From Psychrobacter sp. (GTDB taxonomy: Bacteria; Pseudomonadota; Gammaproteobacteria; Pseudomonadales; Moraxellaceae): 64,000 bases of DNA. The stretch covers positions 25,175 through 89,174 of the forward strand of contig JAGLBE010000009.1 of NCBI GenBank assembly GCA_018260445.1. Reading direction: 5' to 3'. This document shows, piece by piece, positions 57,489 through 64,000 of this stretch; the stretch's first letter is position 1, and each line of letters starts with the position of its first letter. Made by a program: the position numbers and the translations under genes. The notes below the pieces were generated by a model, which was given only the letters and a program-made list of their open reading frames with translations, searched no databases and was not told the DNA's origin.

Positions 57489-58068
57489 GACAGATATCCT
57501 TATAAAAGAAGGTTTGCTGGTAAGTCATACCAAAAATGTGCCTTAACGCTTACCTCTAGAACACATAAGACGCGGATTGGTAGCGACGGGATAGACAGTC
57601 CATTTTGAAATCTAATATTAACACAGCTACTTATTCACAGCCACTTATTCATATATAACCTATGTTAAGCATCTAAATATCAATGTTACCAAGGCTTAAA
57701 ATATAATAATATACAAATGTTGATTAAATTAGATTTCCTTTAATCATAGCGTAGCATAAATTAACAACTCTTCAAGCTTATTTAGATATACGGAGATAAT
57801 ACCCGACCTATGGGATAAAAAAGTTTAGCGCTATGTTGCTAGGGTTTTATCAACAAAAAACCTAATGTGTCAGCCGCGCTTTCCTATCTTATATATATAG
57901 CGAAATGCGTATTGTAGCAGCTATGACGGCTTTAACAGCTTAACCCTTACTGCATAACAAGTCGCTTAAAGCCTATTGCAACATTGCAACATTGCAACAT
58001 TGCAACATTGCAACATTGCAACATTGCAACATTGCAACATTGCAAAAACGCAAAGCCGACAAACCTAA
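57489..58068. other. upstream region of the pilus operon
   Basis: About 580 bases, A+T-rich, no gene found; it must hold the pilin promoter on the minus strand, which I could not place with confidence. An eight-copy GCAACATT array lies at its far end, 490 bases from the pilin start and 28 bases from the aminotransferase stop codon. Confidence 0.6.
57978..58041. repeat. GCAACATT octamer tandem repeat, 8 copies
   Basis: Eight perfect copies of GCAACATT in 64 bases, followed by GCAAAAAC. The unit is 8 bases, not a multiple of three, and no coding frame covers it. Confidence 0.97.
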
Positions 58069-59244
58069 CTAAGCAGGATGCACTTTATCCAAAACAGCTT
58101 TAAAGCGACTGACCGCCCCATCGACATCGGTTAATTTATCTAATCCAAACAAGCCGATGCGAAAGCTTTTAAAATTGGCAGGCTCGTCCACTTGTAGCGG
58201 CACGCCGGCAGCGATTTGCATCCCTTGCGTGGCGAAGGCGCGGCCTTTATGCAGCTCGTCATCGGTGGTATAGCACACCACCACACCGGGGGCTTGATAG
58301 CCTTCTGCGGCCACGCTTTGAATGCCGCGGTCCTCTAATAAATCACGAATACGGTTGCCAAGCTCCCACTGTGCTTCTTTTAGGGTCTCAAAACCAATCG
58401 CTTTGGCCTCAAGCAATACATCGCGAAAAATACGCAAGCCATCGGTGGGCATGGTGGTGTGATAGGCATGACCGCCATTTTCATAAGCCCGCATGATGTT
58501 GAGCCACTGTTTTAAATCAAGGCTAAAGCTGGTCGAATCCGTCGCATCCACTTGGGCAACCGCAGTGTTACTTAGCATTACCAGCCCAGCGCAAGGGGTA
58601 CTGCTCCAGCCTTTTTGTGGGGCAGATACCAAAATGTCAATACCTAACGCCTGCATATCAAGCCAGATGCAGCCCGAGGCGATGCAATCAATCACCAATA
58701 GTCCACCCACGCTGTGCACCGCATCGGCTAAGGCTTTGATATAGTCATCTGCTAAAATCATTCCTGAGGCCGTCTCAACGTGAGCGGCAAACACTAAGGC
58801 AGGTTGTTGCTGTTGAATAGCAGCAACAGCATCCTCAATAGCCACGGGCGCGAAGGGCTTTGGCACATTCTGCGTGGTTTCTGCTGGGTCAAACTCGTCC
58901 ACTTGATGCGCTTTCAACACCGTGGTTGACTTGGCGATATTGCCTTTATCTAAAATTTGGCTCCAGCGGTAGCTAAACCAACCATTACGAATAATCAAGC
59001 AGTCTTTAGCGTTGGCCAGTTGACGGGCAATGGCTTCCATCGCAAAAGTGCCAGAGCCCGGCACAATGACCACGGCATCGGCGCCATAAACGTCTTTTAA
59101 GTTGCTCGACAAATCGGTCATGACTTGCCCAAATTTTTTGGACATATGATTTAAGGCACGGTCGGTATAAACGACAGAATATTCTAATAAACCCTCTGGG
59201 TCGACGTCGCTACGTAAGGGGGCGGCTAAAGGAAGGACTGGCAT
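58069..59244 (-). CDS. class V PLP-dependent aminotransferase
   Basis: A 391-residue enzyme related to alanine-glyoxylate, serine-pyruvate and 2-aminoethylphosphonate transaminases. The N-terminal pattern VPGSGTFAMEAIARQL, VIDCIASGCIWLDMQALGIDI and the PLP lysine in SAPQKGWSSTPCAG are family features. ATG 59244 (MPVLPLAAPLR) is chosen since AGAGGA lies about 6 bases upstream; the open frame to 59295 is not supported. The substrate is not decided by sequence reading: no phosphonate genes or glycine genes lie next to it. Monocistronic in context, upstream of the GCAACATT array. Confidence 0.88.
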   Translation of the reverse strand: MPVLPLAAPLRSDVDPEGLLEYSVVYTDRALNHMSKKFGQVMTDLSSNLKDVYGADAVVIVPGSGTFAMEAIARQLANAKDCLIIRNGWFSYRWSQILDKGNIAKSTTVLKAHQVDEFDPAETTQNVPKPFAPVAIEDAVAAIQQQQPALVFAAHVETASGMILADDYIKALADAVHSVGGLLVIDCIASGCIWLDMQALGIDILVSAPQKGWSSTPCAGLVMLSNTAVAQVDATDSTSFSLDLKQWLNIMRAYENGGHAYHTTMPTDGLRIFRDVLLEAKAIGFETLKEAQWELGNRIRDLLEDRGIQSVAAEGYQAPGVVVCYTTDDELHKGRAFATQGMQIAAGVPLQVDEPANFKSFRIGLFGLDKLTDVDGAVSRFKAVLDKVHPA

Positions 59245-59474
59245 AAAAATTCCTCTTGTTATTAAGTTAAGGCGGTTGATGTGGTTATTTATCAAAGAGC
59301 ATAGATAACATAGACAGCATGGGCGTTAAAGCATTAAACTAATAGGCTATTAAACTATTAAACCACTAAAGTATAGCGTTTGCACTGTAATGCGTACACC
59401 GCAAACGGCGCACTTCTTTGAAAAGGTTGAGTACTTGGTAGACGGTGAGTACTTAATAAAGTCTCAATAAAATT

Positions 59475-60884
59475 CTATAACTTAGGCATCTTAACAGGAC
59501 GATAGGCCTCTTTTAAGCCCGTAATAACCGTATCCACTACCTCGGCATCGCCTTCTCTGGCCACTTCACGCATTAAATGCGAGGGCGCGTGGGTCAGGGT
59601 TTGAGTGAGGCGTCGGGTCAACTCGGCCAAGATGACCTCAGGATTATCAGGTGTCACCTTTAATTGCTGCAGCGCTTTTTGCAACTCGGCATCTGCTTTT
59701 TGCGCCGCCTCGGCGCGGTAATCGTAAATATCCTGCCCCACTTTACGCACTTGATAGCGCCTCTCGATTTCTACCACCAACTGACTTACCAACAGCTCCG
59801 CCTCCACCGCCGCTTGGCGCCGTTTCTCTAAATTGCCGGCGATAACGTGCTGCAAGTCATCAATCGAATATAAATAAACATCATCCAGCTTGCCCACACT
59901 TGGCTCAATATCATTTGGCACGGCCAAATCGACCATCAATATCGGCTGATAACGGCGAATTTTTAGCGCCCGTTTGGTCATCTTTTTATCAATCAACACA
60001 TCCATACTGGCGCTACAGCTGCTGACAATATCGGCTTGTGGCAATAAATTTGCCAGCTCACTGAGCGGGTATACTTCAATTTGCATGTCTGGAAACTGCA
60101 ATTGCGACGCCAGCAGATGCGCCCGATCTAGGCTGCGATTACAAATCATAATACGCTGCACCCCAAGCGCCGCCACATGCTGCGCCACCAAACGATTCAT
60201 CTCGCCAGCGGCAATCACCAAAAGCGTCGTCGCTTTTGGGTTATCAAATATTTGGGTCACCAACTTTGCGGTCGCAAACCCCAAAGAGATGGCCTGGGTG
60301 CCCACATCGGTATCGTTGCGCACCTGTTTGGCCGCTGCAAATATCTGCTCGGCGACCCAGTTAAGATGACTGCCTAAAAAGCCGCCCGCTTTGGCTTGAT
60401 TGACCGATTTTTTAATTTGTCCAAATATTTGCGGCTCACCCAAAATCATAGAATCTAGCCCCGATGCCACCCGCAACCAATGGGTTAGGGCTTGGGCGTC
60501 GATATAATCGTATAAATAAGGCCGTACTTGTTGGATGGGCAACTGCTTAAAGCTTGCTATCCATTGGGTCAGTTGCTCGATAAGGGTGAGGGTTGCATCT
60601 GGCGTCAACTGGGTGCTCATGGATGATGAGGGGTTGACGCTATTAAGGGTGAGCGCAGTCGATAGCGTCGATGTCGATGTAGATGTTGACGTTGCTAGTG
60701 ATGTTGACGTCGGCACCAGCGCATAAATTTCGGTGCGGTTACAGGTTGAGATAATAACACTGCCCGCAGTAATTTTTTGCAACTGGGTTTGGGCGGCATG
60801 TATGTCGTCGCTTGAAAAGCTCAGCCGTCCGCGCAACTCGACGGGAGCCGTTTTATGATTGACACCAATGACCACAAGATTCAT
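59475..60884 (-). CDS. hemA: glutamyl-tRNA reductase with Ser/Thr insert
   Basis: First step of haem synthesis by the C5 pathway: reduces glutamyl-tRNA to glutamate-1-semialdehyde. 469 residues. The catalytic Cys lies in STCNRTEIYA (Cys48); GLDSMILGEPQIFGQ, AAGEMNRLVAQHV (NADPH) and the C-terminal dimerisation helices follow. A low-complexity insertion of about 40 residues (57-97, Ser/Thr/Leu/Asn repeats) sits directly behind the active-site loop; E. coli HemA is 418. The repeat is a six-base Asp/Ser/Thr microsatellite at DNA level. Divergent from the lipoprotein gene at 61452; lolB, the usual E. coli divergent neighbour, is not obvious. Confidence 0.95.
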   Translation of the reverse strand: MNLVVIGVNHKTAPVELRGRLSFSSDDIHAAQTQLQKITAGSVIISTCNRTEIYALVPTSTSLATSTSTSTSTLSTALTLNSVNPSSSMSTQLTPDATLTLIEQLTQWIASFKQLPIQQVRPYLYDYIDAQALTHWLRVASGLDSMILGEPQIFGQIKKSVNQAKAGGFLGSHLNWVAEQIFAAAKQVRNDTDVGTQAISLGFATAKLVTQIFDNPKATTLLVIAAGEMNRLVAQHVAALGVQRIMICNRSLDRAHLLASQLQFPDMQIEVYPLSELANLLPQADIVSSCSASMDVLIDKKMTKRALKIRRYQPILMVDLAVPNDIEPSVGKLDDVYLYSIDDLQHVIAGNLEKRRQAAVEAELLVSQLVVEIERRYQVRKVGQDIYDYRAEAAQKADAELQKALQQLKVTPDNPEVILAELTRRLTQTLTHAPSHLMREVAREGDAEVVDTVITGLKEAYRPVKMPKL

Positions 60885-61451
60885 GTAATGCTTACCTGCC
60901 CCGTTGAGTCAATGCCATTATCATGATGCTGTACTGTACCTTACTGGATATCAAACTGTCGATAAAGAACGGTGTCATAATAGGTGTGGCCATAGCAGCA
61001 TCACGACGACATAGCACATTAGCTACTCTTTTACTAAGACTAAGCCATGCGTAACCCACCGTTAAAACCCGAAATTATAACATTGAATGCGGCCACAAAC
61101 GATATCTACTCGGTTACCCATCTGGCTATTATTTAATAGTATTGGTATAAGGTGTTGACACTCGGTGCGATGTATCCGCTTATCCGCTAAAGTGTCGCTA
61201 GCCTTTGTTAACCATGCTTAGGGTAGAACCCTATATATTATGGCAACCACTGCATATATCAAGTACACTGTCTATAGGGCGCCGATTTAAGCGATAACTG
61301 ATACGTTAATCGATGCGCTTTTCATAATGAGAAAAAATCATTAAGGCGATAGCGACACCTGCTGTGCTTGTATGACGGCTCTTTTTTCTTCTCTATTTTT
61401 CTGCGTCTTATTGCCCTTACTTTGCCCTCTTATAGATACAAGGACTTATTT
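60885..61451. other. divergent spacer upstream of hemA
   Basis: About 570 bases without a convincing gene; it should contain the hemA promoter and that of the lipoprotein. No clear boxes, riboswitch or RNA recognised. Confidence 0.5.
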
Positions 61452-62276
61452 ATGAAGACCTCACATAGCTTGACAACCACAGCCCCTATGTTATTGATGG
61501 GGTTATTGATGGCCGCAACATTGGCACTACTGACGGCGTGTGGTGGTGGCGATTCGGACTCTAGCGTCTATGGGTCGAATGACTCTAACCGCTTAGTCGG
61601 CAACTTTGCTGGCTCGACCTTTATGAATGGGTTCGAGGTCACTAACAAAATCAATATAGATGCCAAGGGTAATGTTTTGGGCATTGCTTTTAACACCCAA
61701 GCAAACGCCGCACTAAATAAAACTGTCTATACCATTACCAAAGGCAACTTAAATAGCGCCAAATTATACGAGTTTGATTTATTAGAACCCAGTATCAACC
61801 GCTATGATGTCTCTAGTCGCAAACAAAACAACGGCGATAGCATTGTATTTAGTTTTAGTAATGTACCCTTAGGCCTAAACCGCCCAAGCTCGCAAACAGT
61901 GAACCGCCTTCCATCCAATAGCAGTGATATTTATTTGGCCGACTTGAAGTCCGTATACAATACCACAACGATCGATTTATCAAACCTCTACGCTAGTGAC
62001 CTTCATCTTTACGCCACGACTAGACCCGATGAAGTAAAGTTTATTTATAGAGACTATAGAGACACGGGGCAATGCCAGCTCGAGGGCTTTATTATTAAAC
62101 AAACTTATCAAACCAATATGCTAGATGTGGAAGGCAGGTTTTCTGGCGCTGCTTGCCAATATAATGGGCAAAAATTTGAGGGTTTACTCACTCGGCTTTA
62201 CCCCAATCAAGACATTGTTATCTTTGGTGCGACTGAATATAATAGCAATGCTATGATGATAACCCCGTCTCCCTAA
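61452..62276 (+). CDS. lipoprotein of unknown function
   Basis: A 274-residue predicted lipoprotein. The signal ends LLTACGGG (lipobox Cys). ATG 61452 is preferred: AAGGA (61440-61444) lies 7 bases upstream, while the open frame from 61368 adds a hydrophobic stretch without a ribosome-binding site. The mature part has a Ser/Asp linker (DSDSSVYGSNDS), a GNFAGSTFMNGFEV segment and beta-rich repeats, and two Cys (GQCQLEG and GAACQYN) that could pair. I recognise no family. It is likely outer-membrane or periplasmic. Followed on the same strand by DUF72, with 83 bases between. Confidence 0.75.
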   Translation: MKTSHSLTTTAPMLLMGLLMAATLALLTACGGGDSDSSVYGSNDSNRLVGNFAGSTFMNGFEVTNKINIDAKGNVLGIAFNTQANAALNKTVYTITKGNLNSAKLYEFDLLEPSINRYDVSSRKQNNGDSIVFSFSNVPLGLNRPSSQTVNRLPSNSSDIYLADLKSVYNTTTIDLSNLYASDLHLYATTRPDEVKFIYRDYRDTGQCQLEGFIIKQTYQTNMLDVEGRFSGAACQYNGQKFEGLLTRLYPNQDIVIFGATEYNSNAMMITPSP

Positions 62277-62359
62277 GAAATTTTAAACGATGCGATACAC
62301 GACTCTATACTAGACCAGTTACTAGACCAGAAACCAGACCAGAAATCAAAAAAGGCACT

Positions 62360-63256
62360 ATGCTAGACACCAACCTAGTTACCAACCTAGACATCAACCT
62401 AGACATCAAAACCCCGCAGCCCACGGCGCTACAGCCGACTGTCTACCTTGGCACAGGCGGCTATAGCGACACCGATATGTTGGGTACGCTATACCCGATA
62501 GGCACCGAAAAAACTGACTTTTTAAGCGAGTATGCTAAGCATTATGGGGCGGTTGAAATCAACAGCACGTTTTATGCGCCTATCGGGCAAAAAGCGTTTG
62601 CCGGGATGCTGCGTAAATCGGATGCTAAAGTTAAATTTGCGGTGAAGCTACATCAAGATTTTACCCATGCGCGTACCGGATCTGCCGACCATGCCCAAGC
62701 CTTTATCACGGCTTTAACGCCGATTATTGAGGCGGACTGCCTAGCCCCTTTGTTGCTACAATTTCCGCATGGGTTTGACCGCACCACCGCCCATCGCCAC
62801 TATTTAGCCAAGCTGGTAGACTGGTTTAGCGGCTATCCGCTGGCGATTGAATTTCGCCATGCCAGTTGGCACATTGCCCAAGTAGAAGACAGTTTTCGTA
62901 AGCTTGGGCTAATTTGGTGCAGTGTAGACTACCCCAAGGTAAACGGCTTGCCCAATTCTCGCTTGCTGCTTACCCAGTCAGACTTGCCAGCCGCTATTAG
63001 GGGTAGCAAGCGTACGGGCTATTTACGGATGCACGGCAATAACGTAAACTGGTGGGAGGCGCATGCGGCAAGCGAGCGTCATGATTATCGCTATTCGGTG
63101 GCTGAGATGCAAGCTTGGGCGCAAACCATTGCCAATCAGCGCCAACACTTTGACACCCTATATGTGTTTTTTCAAAACTCGGTGAATGCGCATGCTTATT
63201 ATAATATCGCTATGTTGCGAGAGGCTTTAAATAGCTTTGGCTTTCAGGTTATGTAG
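62360..63256 (+). CDS. DUF72 family protein
   Basis: A 298-residue TIM-barrel-like DUF72 (YecE) protein. Conserved features: GTGGYSD at the N-terminus, AVEINSTFYAPIGQKAF, FAVKLHQDFTHAR, LLLQFPHGF, AIEFRHASWH, and the C-terminal YVFFQNSVNAHAYYNIAMLREAL. Function is unknown in the family. Its N-terminal tail of about 20 residues comes from a 12-bp repeat (TNLVTNLDINLDIK). The upstream region also has ACTAGACCAG repeats. Probably read with the lipoprotein gene upstream. Confidence 0.9.
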   Translation: MLDTNLVTNLDINLDIKTPQPTALQPTVYLGTGGYSDTDMLGTLYPIGTEKTDFLSEYAKHYGAVEINSTFYAPIGQKAFAGMLRKSDAKVKFAVKLHQDFTHARTGSADHAQAFITALTPIIEADCLAPLLLQFPHGFDRTTAHRHYLAKLVDWFSGYPLAIEFRHASWHIAQVEDSFRKLGLIWCSVDYPKVNGLPNSRLLLTQSDLPAAIRGSKRTGYLRMHGNNVNWWEAHAASERHDYRYSVAEMQAWAQTIANQRQHFDTLYVFFQNSVNAHAYYNIAMLREALNSFGFQVM

Positions 63257-63271
63257 CAGCAACGGCAGGGT

Positions 63272-63490
63272 TTATTTGTCACTTTGTTTATTTATCTGGC
63301 GATAGGCAAACCAAACGGCAACGGCAACAGCGGCTACAATAGCGCCATAAAACAAGACGTGCATCAGCATAGACTCATTGGCAGCATGGTCATGGCCGGG
63401 ATGTGCCATAGCCGACGTGCTAGTCAATAGCAGCGCCATTAGCGCCATGCTAGCTGCCAGTAGGGTTTGAGAGCCGGGTTGTTTGTTCAT
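63272..63490 (-). CDS. small His-rich exported one-TM protein
   Basis: A 72-residue protein. GGAG lies 6 bases before ATG 63490, better than ATG 63502. Signal peptide to about residue 29 (ALLLTSTSAMA), then mature HPGHDHAANES, and one hydrophobic helix (MLMHVLFYGAIVAAVAVAVWFAYR) with a polar C-terminus, so it is anchored with a His/Asp-rich stretch at the outer face. The HPGHDH run suggests metal (copper, nickel or zinc) binding, as in some HupE-like starts, but it has only one helix and no known family fit. Located between DUF72 (convergent) and the superoxide dismutase gene. Confidence 0.72.
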   Translation of the reverse strand: MNKQPGSQTLLAASMALMALLLTSTSAMAHPGHDHAANESMLMHVLFYGAIVAAVAVAVWFAYRQINKQSDK

Positions 63491-63595
63491 AATTTTCTCC
63501 ATTGAGTTACCAGCGCAAAATATGCGCTGACGTTAAGGCGTAGGCTACCTTAGCCTGAATCAGCCTATTTGTAAACGGCTTGCCCAAGGTAACCA

Positions 63596-63637
63596 TAAAA
63601 AAACCCCATAAGCGCTAACCAACTTATGAGGTTTTTA
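63596..63637 (-). terminator. terminator after the superoxide dismutase gene
   Basis: AACCCCATAAG (63602-63612) pairs with CTTATGAGGTT (63623-63633) with one mismatch; on the minus strand a T7 run follows. The loop is 10 bases. Confidence 0.82.
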
Positions 63638-63720
63638 GAACCATGCGGTTTTTAAAATAGGTCGTGATAATGCTCATTTAATAAACAAGCCGAATGAAGC
63701 AAAACGCTTCAGCAATAAGC

Positions 63721-64000
63721 TTACTCTTCAACGCCAGCATCTTGACCTTTATATTTGGCATTGGCGTAATCCCAATTCACCAATTTATTAAGGAAGGTAT
63801 CCACATAGTCAGGGCGACGGTTACGATAATCGATATAATAAGCATGCTCCCACACATCACAAGTCAGCACGGCTACTTTGTCATGCGCTAAGGGGGTATC
63901 GGCATTGGCGGTTTTCATAATAGACAGTTTGCCGCCTTCAGTGTCCGCTACTAACCATGCCCAACCGGAGCCAAATTGTGAGGTTGCGGCATTTTTAAAC
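63721..64000 (-). CDS. sodB: superoxide dismutase, Fe-type, 3' part only
   Basis: C-terminal 92 residues of an Fe-superoxide dismutase; the start lies beyond the window edge. Reading the minus strand in frame from 64000 gives ...[17 protein letters not shown], then a stretch running to [18 protein letters not shown]. The SOD signature [12 protein letters not shown] with the Asp and His metal ligands follows, and the protein ends QDAGVEE. The FGSGWAWL segment favours the iron type over manganese; metal choice is inferred. Downstream is its terminator. Removes superoxide in the cytoplasm. Confidence 0.94.
   Translation of the reverse strand, partial: FKNAATSQFGSGWAWLVADTEGGKLSIMKTANADTPLAHDKVAVLTCDVWEHAYYIDYRNRRPDYVDTFLNKLVNWDYANAKYKGQDAGVEE

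Noticed and set aside
57978..58041. Possible CRISPR array
   Set aside because: Units are 8 bases with no spacers; simple tandem repeat, no cas genes nearby.
60885..61367. lolB divergent from hemA
   Set aside because: No frame with LolB features; the lipoprotein at 61452 has no LolB similarity by eye.

Overview
The window looks like chromosomal DNA of a gammaproteobacterium in the Moraxellaceae, most probably Psychrobacter. The reasons are the moderate G+C, the close gammaproteobacterial character of RpoH, RsfS, MetR and LptM, the gene order lepA-lepB-DUF4845-rnc-era-recO, and a strong tendency for housekeeping proteins to carry Asp-, Asn/Ser- or Thr-rich low-complexity extensions. This is a family-level reading of the sequence, not a database identification. 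Almost everything is core chromosome. There is no phage, no complete insertion sequence and no CRISPR array. One short non-autonomous element-like repeat lies at about 19.15-19.42 kb.

Layout. 0-6.5 kb: a small exported protein, mscL, typA, an OmpA-family porin, and a 1.1 kb gene-poor stretch with a hexamer repeat before an orphan FimT/GspH-like pseudopilin. 6.5-13 kb (minus strand): lepA-lepB-DUF4845-rnc-era-recO. 13.3-14 kb: tRNA-CAT and rnpB. 14-19.5 kb: an MliC-like lipoprotein, an MpaB/DUF2236 oxygenase with a 9-bp tandem repeat, a DUF2799 lipoprotein, nhaA and a repeat-rich spacer. 19.5-29.8 kb: metR, crcB, tsaD, two low-complexity lipoproteins (one a cytochrome c), rpsU, yqeY-like, an M48 protease, a TusA-like protein, rpoH, DUF423, thiS. 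30-38.7 kb: hpf, rpoN, a nitrilase, a cyclic-nucleotide-domain protein, and the cell-wall/lysine group lptM-lysA-dapF-xerC. 38.9-45.9 kb: ackA-pta, an NYN/LOTUS protein, nadD, rsfS, coaX. 45.9-51.3 kb: an OYE-family reductase, a FadL-like porin and fadH. 51.5-57.5 kb: an operon with chaperone-usher logic (pilin, chaperone, usher, tip-like protein). 58-64 kb: a class V aminotransferase, hemA, a lipoprotein, DUF72, a His-rich one-TM protein, and the 3' part of an Fe-type superoxide dismutase.

How the genes work together. The minus-strand lepA cluster couples translation GTPases with secretion and RNA processing. nadD, rsfS and coaX supply NAD, ribosome silencing and CoA. ackA-pta makes the acetyl-phosphate node. 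The FadL-like porin next to fadH suggests uptake and degradation of unsaturated fatty acids. lysA-dapF-xerC-lptM resembles the E. coli yifL-dapF-xerC neighbourhood with lysA inserted.

The most interesting locus is the divergent pilus operon at 51.5-57.5 kb. It has a short chaperone that appears to hold only one immunoglobulin-like domain, a very large usher without a recognisable classical N-terminal usher motif, a cysteine-free pilin, and a transcriptional hairpin just after the pilin gene. The second theme is repeat-driven protein growth: in-frame microsatellites have enlarged RpoH, RpoN, Era, HemA, NadD, MetR, LysA, BepA-like and MpaB-like proteins.
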